Shown piece by piece: positions 4,962-8,919 of a stretch of DNA of 8,919 nucleotides. The DNA is from Bacteroidia bacterium. GTDB lineage: Bacteria; Bacteroidota; Bacteroidia; Cytophagales; Cyclobacteriaceae. The notes below the pieces were generated by a model. The model saw nothing but the letters and a program-made list of their open reading frames with translations. It was not told the origin of the DNA and did not search any database. The number at the start of each line of letters is the position of its first letter. Within the stretch, counting starts at the first letter, position 1. Made by a program: the position numbers and the translations under genes. The stretch covers positions 1 to 8,919 of the forward strand of contig JANXRR010000275.1 in assembly GCA_025356795.1 (NCBI GenBank), read 5' to 3'.

Positions 4962-7900
4962 TCAAGAATCCGGACTTTTAAAATAAACTTTAAAAGATGT
5001 TCCTACGTTCACTTGGCTTGTTAGTTCTATTTTTCCACCCATTGCATGGATTTGGGTTTTGATCAAATACAACCCCAAGCCCTTTCCTTCCACATGATTA
5101 TGAAAACGCTGATAGAGGGTGAAAATTTTGTCTTTAAACAATGCTGTGTCAATGCCCAAACCATTATCGGTAACGGTCAGGCAGATAAATCCTTCTATCT
5201 GTTCAGAAGTTAGTTGTATAATAGGATGGCGATGTGGATGCTTATACTTAAGGGCGTTGCTTACTAGGTTTTGCATCACGCTTTCAACATATGGTTTAAC
5301 ACCCATGACCGTTGGTGCCTTTGAGAAATCGGCTTGAATGCTACCATCAGTATCTTCAATATCTTTTTCACTATTCAGTTTTACTTTCGCTAAAACATCA
5401 TTAAAGTCTATTTCACAAATATGTGATGTGTTATTTCGTCTGATCTCCAAAATTGTATTTAAGTCACGCACTACTCTATCCAACTCATGTGCAGTGGCCA
5501 CCATCTTTTGATAAATTAATCTGTTCTCAACAGGATCTTTCATGGTAAGATCAAGTACATTTCCAAGGCCCAATATTCTGGCTACAGGAGAGCGTAGATT
5601 GTGTGCTGAAATAAAGGCAAATTGTTCTAGCTGATGGTTATATTCAAGTAACTCTTTTGTGCGTGATTGAACCTCCATCTCCAAATTTTCATTGTGCAGT
5701 TTAGTCACCTCATTTTGTTGTTCAATGATAGTGCGTGCCTCTTCCAACTTTAGATTTTGTGTCAATAAAATATCACGTTGGGAAGATATTTCTTCTTGGC
5801 TTTGTTTTAACTCCTCATTCTGAGTTTCAATTTCTTCTTGTCTTTCTTTAAGCTCTTTTGTACGTTGTGTAACCAACGCAATTAATCGTACATTTTGATT
5901 CTCAATTGATCTTACCCGAAAGCGATAAAATCCGAATATAAAAAATCCTGCAAAAGCTAATATTAAAGCCCTAAACCAATAGGTTTGCCACCAAGGGGGC
6001 AACACGTGAATACGTAGCGAAACGCCTTGTTCATTCCACACGCCATCATTGTTGCTTGCTCTTACTTTAAACTCATAGTCACCAGGATCAAGACTCGTAT
6101 AAGTTGCCGAACGTTGATGTTCTGCTTGTATCCAATCGTTATCAAAGTTTTCGAGCTTGTAAGAGTATTGGTTAAATCCCGGTGAAGTGTAACTCAATGC
6201 AACAAAACTCATCGTTATAAAATTGTATTCATAAGGCAACCAGATTTCTTTTGTCTCAGAAATACTCTTTTTTAGAATATGGTTGCTTGCACCTATAATA
6301 ACGGGCTTATTAAAAATTCTCAATTCAGTAATTATAACGGGCGGTTTAATGAGATTCCTCTTGATGCTATCGGGATGAAAAACGATAAGTCCATCAACGC
6401 TACCGAAATACATTTTTCCATTGGATGCACGAAGCAGGCGGCCTGAATATTTTCCCTCTGAAAATACAGTGGATTCTTTCTTGGCAAGATTGAACTTAAC
6501 AATACCCTTATTGGTAGTAAGCCAAAAATTTCCTTGTGTATCATCTATTATGCCATTAACATTACTTTTGGGCAAACCATCCTTATCAGTCAATGAAGAA
6601 ACGGTGTTGTCTTTGGGATTGTAGCATTGAATTCCCGGGTTGCCAGAAATCCATATCCTGCCAAGGGAATCACCCGTTATTGATTCATTGCTTTTAATAG
6701 TAATGCCCGCTGGTAGTGACACGAAATTTTTGGATGAAAGATCAATCCTGCTTAATCCGTTTCCCCAGCTGCCGAGCCAAAGAAAGCCGTTGGAATCACG
6801 ATATATGGACACCACGTTCTCATCTGCAAGCCCATCTTTTGGTCCATAACTTGTAAATGTTGACGTTGCCTTATTAAAAATACTGAGCCCGTTGCCCACC
6901 GTACCAGCATAAAGAAAGCCTTGCTTATCTTCATATAATCTCCATAAATTATTGGAAGCAATGCTAGTTGCATCATGCTCTTTATGCTGATAGTTCCTAA
7001 ATTTTCCAGATTTAGGATCAAACTTGGCAAGCCCGCCTCCCCACGTGGCCACCCATACACACTCGTCTTTTGGATCCCATAAAACATCCACTACAAAATC
7101 GCTGGGTAAACTTTGGGTGTTTTTAGCATCGTGGCGAAAGGCCGTAAACACACCTCTATTCTCATCAAAGAAATTAAGACCGCCACCATCAGTTGCCACC
7201 CAAAATCCTTTGTTGGGTTGCTCGGCCACAGCATTTACTTTATTGTGACTTAAACTTGTAGACTGCCCCGCGATATGCTGATAGATAACAAATGGCTTTC
7301 TAGAGGCATCATAGAAATTAACCCCGTGACTGTTAGTTCCTACCCACATATTATCATGCTTGTCCTTAAAAATAGAATATATTGAATTGTCACTGATTGC
7401 TAGCTTGTCGGACTCATTCTGTAGGTAATGATAGAATTGATTTTTCTTCTGATCCCAAATGTCAAGCCCTTTGTTTTCGGTACCAATCCACAGCCTGCCT
7501 TGCTTATCTTCCGCGATGCATTTTATGACATTGAAGTTAAGTGAATTGGCAGCCTCATTGTGCGTAAAGCGAATAAAATTATGATGGATGGGATCATATT
7601 TATTCACCCCTTCATCTGTAGCTATCCAGAGTGTGCCTTCCTTGCTTTGGTAAATGTCATTGACATAATTGTTGCTCAGGCTAGTGGGGTTACTTGGTTC
7701 ATGTTCGAAATGTTTGATAATGTGATGCAAACTATCCATAACAGTAATGCCTGCTTGTGTTCCTATCCACAGATTTCCGTCACGGTCTTCCTGTAAAGAG
7801 GTTACATCCGCAAAATTTTTATTCATCAGGAAATGATCAAATTTTCCTTTTTTAGGATCAAAATAATCTACGTAGCCGGTGGCAAAAGCAATCCAAAAAT

Positions 7901-8351
7901 TCCCGCGTTTATCTTCCACAACTTGGTTGATCAAACCCGCACTTATACTGCTTTCCTTAGAATTGTGCTTAAAGGAATGGAAGGAATCGGTTGTGCGATC
8001 GTACCAGCTCAGCCCATCTCCGGTGCCGACCCACAAAACTCCTTCTCGGTCTTCGAGGGTAACGGTTGCGAAATCATGACTTAATGAAGAAGAGTCATCG
8101 GCACGGTGGTTATATACTTTAAAATCATATCCATCAAAACGGTTGAGTCCTTCCAAAGTGCCAAGCCAAATAAAACCCTTGCGATCTTGAAAAATGGATA
8201 GCACTTGATTTTGTGAAAGCCCATTAACACTTGAAAAATGTTGAAAAGGAATGTAAGGCTGTTGTGCTTTTGATAGCAGGGTAAAAAGCAAGCTTAAAAG
8301 AAATAGAGTTGCTTTTATTAAGTAAGGATAGCGGATTTTTAGCCAATTCAT
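4962..8351 (-). CDS. Large membrane sensor histidine kinase (beta-propellers, Y_Y_Y domain, HisKA, HATPase)
   Basis: The protein has 1129 residues from the ATG at 8351; a TTG five codons upstream is less likely. Residues 1-30 are a signal or anchor. From about 40 to 665 there are some 14 propeller blades, each ending in a W-[LVI]-[GAT]-[TSF]-like turn followed by G-[LVI]-x-x-[FYW]-[DN], probably two seven-bladed periplasmic propellers. A Y_Y_Y domain follows (about 715-785, SLDPGDYEFKVRASNNDGVW), then one membrane helix (about 792-811) and a long charged coiled coil (815-905). The kinase core has phospho-acceptor His917 in SAHNLRSPVARI, the N-box NLVSNALKY, the G1 box DNGLGID (about 1062) and the G2 box GKGLGLYL (about 1089). 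Unlike the hybrid sensors of Bacteroides polysaccharide loci, it has no receiver or AraC domain, so a separate response regulator is needed. None is in the window. The ligand is unknown. Confidence 0.93.
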   Translation of the reverse strand: MNWLKIRYPYLIKATLFLLSLLFTLLSKAQQPYIPFQHFSSVNGLSQNQVLSIFQDRKGFIWLGTLEGLNRFDGYDFKVYNHRADDSSSLSHDFATVTLEDREGVLWVGTGDGLSWYDRTTDSFHSFKHNSKESSISAGLINQVVEDKRGNFWIAFATGYVDYFDPKKGKFDHFLMNKNFADVTSLQEDRDGNLWIGTQAGITVMDSLHHIIKHFEHEPSNPTSLSNNYVNDIYQSKEGTLWIATDEGVNKYDPIHHNFIRFTHNEAANSLNFNVIKCIAEDKQGRLWIGTENKGLDIWDQKKNQFYHYLQNESDKLAISDNSIYSIFKDKHDNMWVGTNSHGVNFYDASRKPFVIYQHIAGQSTSLSHNKVNAVAEQPNKGFWVATDGGGLNFFDENRGVFTAFRHDAKNTQSLPSDFVVDVLWDPKDECVWVATWGGGLAKFDPKSGKFRNYQHKEHDATSIASNNLWRLYEDKQGFLYAGTVGNGLSIFNKATSTFTSYGPKDGLADENVVSIYRDSNGFLWLGSWGNGLSRIDLSSKNFVSLPAGITIKSNESITGDSLGRIWISGNPGIQCYNPKDNTVSSLTDKDGLPKSNVNGIIDDTQGNFWLTTNKGIVKFNLAKKESTVFSEGKYSGRLLRASNGKMYFGSVDGLIVFHPDSIKRNLIKPPVIITELRIFNKPVIIGASNHILKKSISETKEIWLPYEYNFITMSFVALSYTSPGFNQYSYKLENFDNDWIQAEHQRSATYTSLDPGDYEFKVRASNNDGVWNEQGVSLRIHVLPPWWQTYWFRALILAFAGFFIFGFYRFRVRSIENQNVRLIALVTQRTKELKERQEEIETQNEELKQSQEEISSQRDILLTQNLKLEEARTIIEQQNEVTKLHNENLEMEVQSRTKELLEYNHQLEQFAFISAHNLRSPVARILGLGNVLDLTMKDPVENRLIYQKMVATAHELDRVVRDLNTILEIRRNNTSHICEIDFNDVLAKVKLNSEKDIEDTDGSIQADFSKAPTVMGVKPYVESVMQNLVSNALKYKHPHRHPIIQLTSEQIEGFICLTVTDNGLGIDTALFKDKIFTLYQRFHNHVEGKGLGLYLIKTQIHAMGGKIELTSQVNVGTSFKVYFKSPDS

Positions 8352-8489
8352 TCCGTTGCAGATCAAGCATTTTTTGGGAAGTTATTACTATTCTTGAAAT
8401 TATTGCTACAGGATTTTGTCACATTTCTGGTTTATTTACATTCATAAAAACAATGTTGAGCTAAGCAAAAACTAAAGTTTGTTAACAAA
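8352..8489. promoter_or_regulatory. Divergent intergenic region between the sensor kinase and menE
   Basis: This 138-bp AT-rich gap must hold the promoters of both genes. TTG (8456-8458) and TAAAGTTTG (8473-8481) resemble promoter elements toward menE, but the spacing is short (about 15 bp) and the -7 element has one extra base. No clear consensus is seen toward the kinase. An ATG on the - strand at 8370 is out of frame with the kinase. Confidence 0.35.
8478..8489. promoter_or_regulatory. 12-bp perfect palindrome at the menE start
   Basis: TTTGTTAACAAA is a perfect palindrome that ends on the base before the menE ATG (8490). Its position would let a dimeric regulator block menE transcription or start access. 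It is AT-rich and short, so chance remains possible. Confidence 0.3.
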
Positions 8490-8919
8490 ATGGGCTATTT
8501 AAAATTTCTATCAAAACAATTTGAAATCGAAACGCTAGATGCTTCGTCATTGTTGAAAGAATTATCTTCTTTTGAACATTCGGTAATTTCTTTGATCATA
8601 CAATGGAAAGAAAATCAAAAAGTCTTTTCTCTTACTACCTCCGGCTCCACAGGCACACCAAAGTCAATTAGCTTTACTAGAGAACAACTCAAAACAAGTG
8701 CCCGCTTAACTATTGAAACACTACAACTCAAGTCCAACCAAACTTCGTTGGTTTGTTTAGATCCCCACTATATTGCCGGGCAAATGATGATAATACGAAG
8801 TTTAGAAAACTCAATGAACATTGTCGCTATTGAACCATCTGCTGATCCGTTAAAAAACATTCCGCTTGGCGAAAAAATAGATTTTGCTGCCTTTGTTCCC
8901 TATCAACTTCAAGCCATAC
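8490..8919 (+). CDS. menE: o-Succinylbenzoate-CoA ligase, N-terminal fragment
   Basis: The first 143 residues are visible before the window ends. The ATP-binding P-loop of the acyl-adenylate-forming family is clear at 49-58 (TTSGSTGTPK). The N-terminal part before it is very short compared with typical acyl-CoA ligases, which is a feature of the compact MenE proteins of Bacteroidota. DPHYIAGQMMIIRSLENSMN (about 88-107), AIEPSADPLK and IDFAAFVPYQLQ further match that form. MenE activates o-succinylbenzoate with ATP and CoA; its product is the substrate of MenB, whose gene ends at the left edge. The gene is preceded by a palindrome (8478-8489) and is divergent from the sensor kinase. The rest of the enzyme, including the C-terminal lysine domain, is outside the window. 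Confidence 0.88.
   Translation, partial: MGYLKFLSKQFEIETLDASSLLKELSSFEHSVISLIIQWKENQKVFSLTTSGSTGTPKSISFTREQLKTSARLTIETLQLKSNQTSLVCLDPHYIAGQMMIIRSLENSMNIVAIEPSADPLKNIPLGEKIDFAAFVPYQLQAI

Noticed and set aside
6752..7087. A 111-codon open frame on the - strand inside the kinase gene
   Set aside because: It lies wholly within the propeller-coding frame of the kinase, whose motifs are clear. Its translation shows no domain.
7560..8084. Several open frames of 66-83 codons on the + strand opposite the kinase
   Set aside because: They are antisense shadows of the repeated propeller sequence, overlap each other, and have no recognisable features.
1..8919. tRNA, rRNA, CRISPR array, transposase or integrase
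   Set aside because: No tRNA-like folding pattern, no regularly spaced direct repeats and no recombinase motifs were seen in the genes or gaps.

Overview
The window most likely comes from a member of the Bacteroidota, probably a Cytophagales-type genome (inferred). The grounds are an AT-rich sequence with almost no Shine-Dalgarno signals, TAnnTTTG-like promoter elements, a beta-propeller/Y_Y_Y sensor kinase of the kind common in that phylum, and menaquinone genes whose residues look Bacteroidota-like. The two ends belong to menaquinone biosynthesis: the 3' end of menB (naphthoate synthase) at the left edge and the 5' end of menE (o-succinylbenzoate-CoA ligase) at the right edge, both on the + strand. 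The roughly 8.4 kb between them is accessory cargo.

Left to right: a compact type II toxin-antitoxin pair (157-601, +, genes overlapping by 8 nt); then a leftward pair made of an HxlR-family regulator (1439-1804, -) followed by an exported ThuA-domain protein (627-1388, -). Divergent from the regulator is a tightly packed, overlapping three-gene set (1882-3552, +): a YgiN/ABM-type monooxygenase, a group II truncated haemoglobin and a metal-dependent cyclase/amidohydrolase-family protein with an N-terminal export signal. The 77-bp divergent gap holds an inverted repeat (1816-1831) next to a Bacteroidota-type promoter, which fits HxlR control of the three-gene set.

A roughly 400-bp gap (3553-3954) with several inverted repeats and a stretch of possible relic coding sequence follows. 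Then come a protein of unknown function with two TerB-like helical segments (3955-4932, +) and, convergent with it, a very large membrane histidine kinase (4962-8351, -). The kinase has about 14 propeller blades, a Y_Y_Y domain, one membrane helix, a long coiled coil and a HisKA/HATPase core, but no receiver or DNA-binding domain. It is divergent from menE across 138 bp.

The most interesting unit is the HxlR / ABM / truncated haemoglobin / cyclase cassette. HxlR regulators often sense quinones, aldehydes or other electrophiles. ABM proteins of the YgiN type act on quinols, and trHb-ABM fusion proteins are known. A redox or quinone/aromatic-detoxification module, here embedded in a menaquinone locus, is a reasonable hypothesis, but its substrate cannot be read from the sequence.
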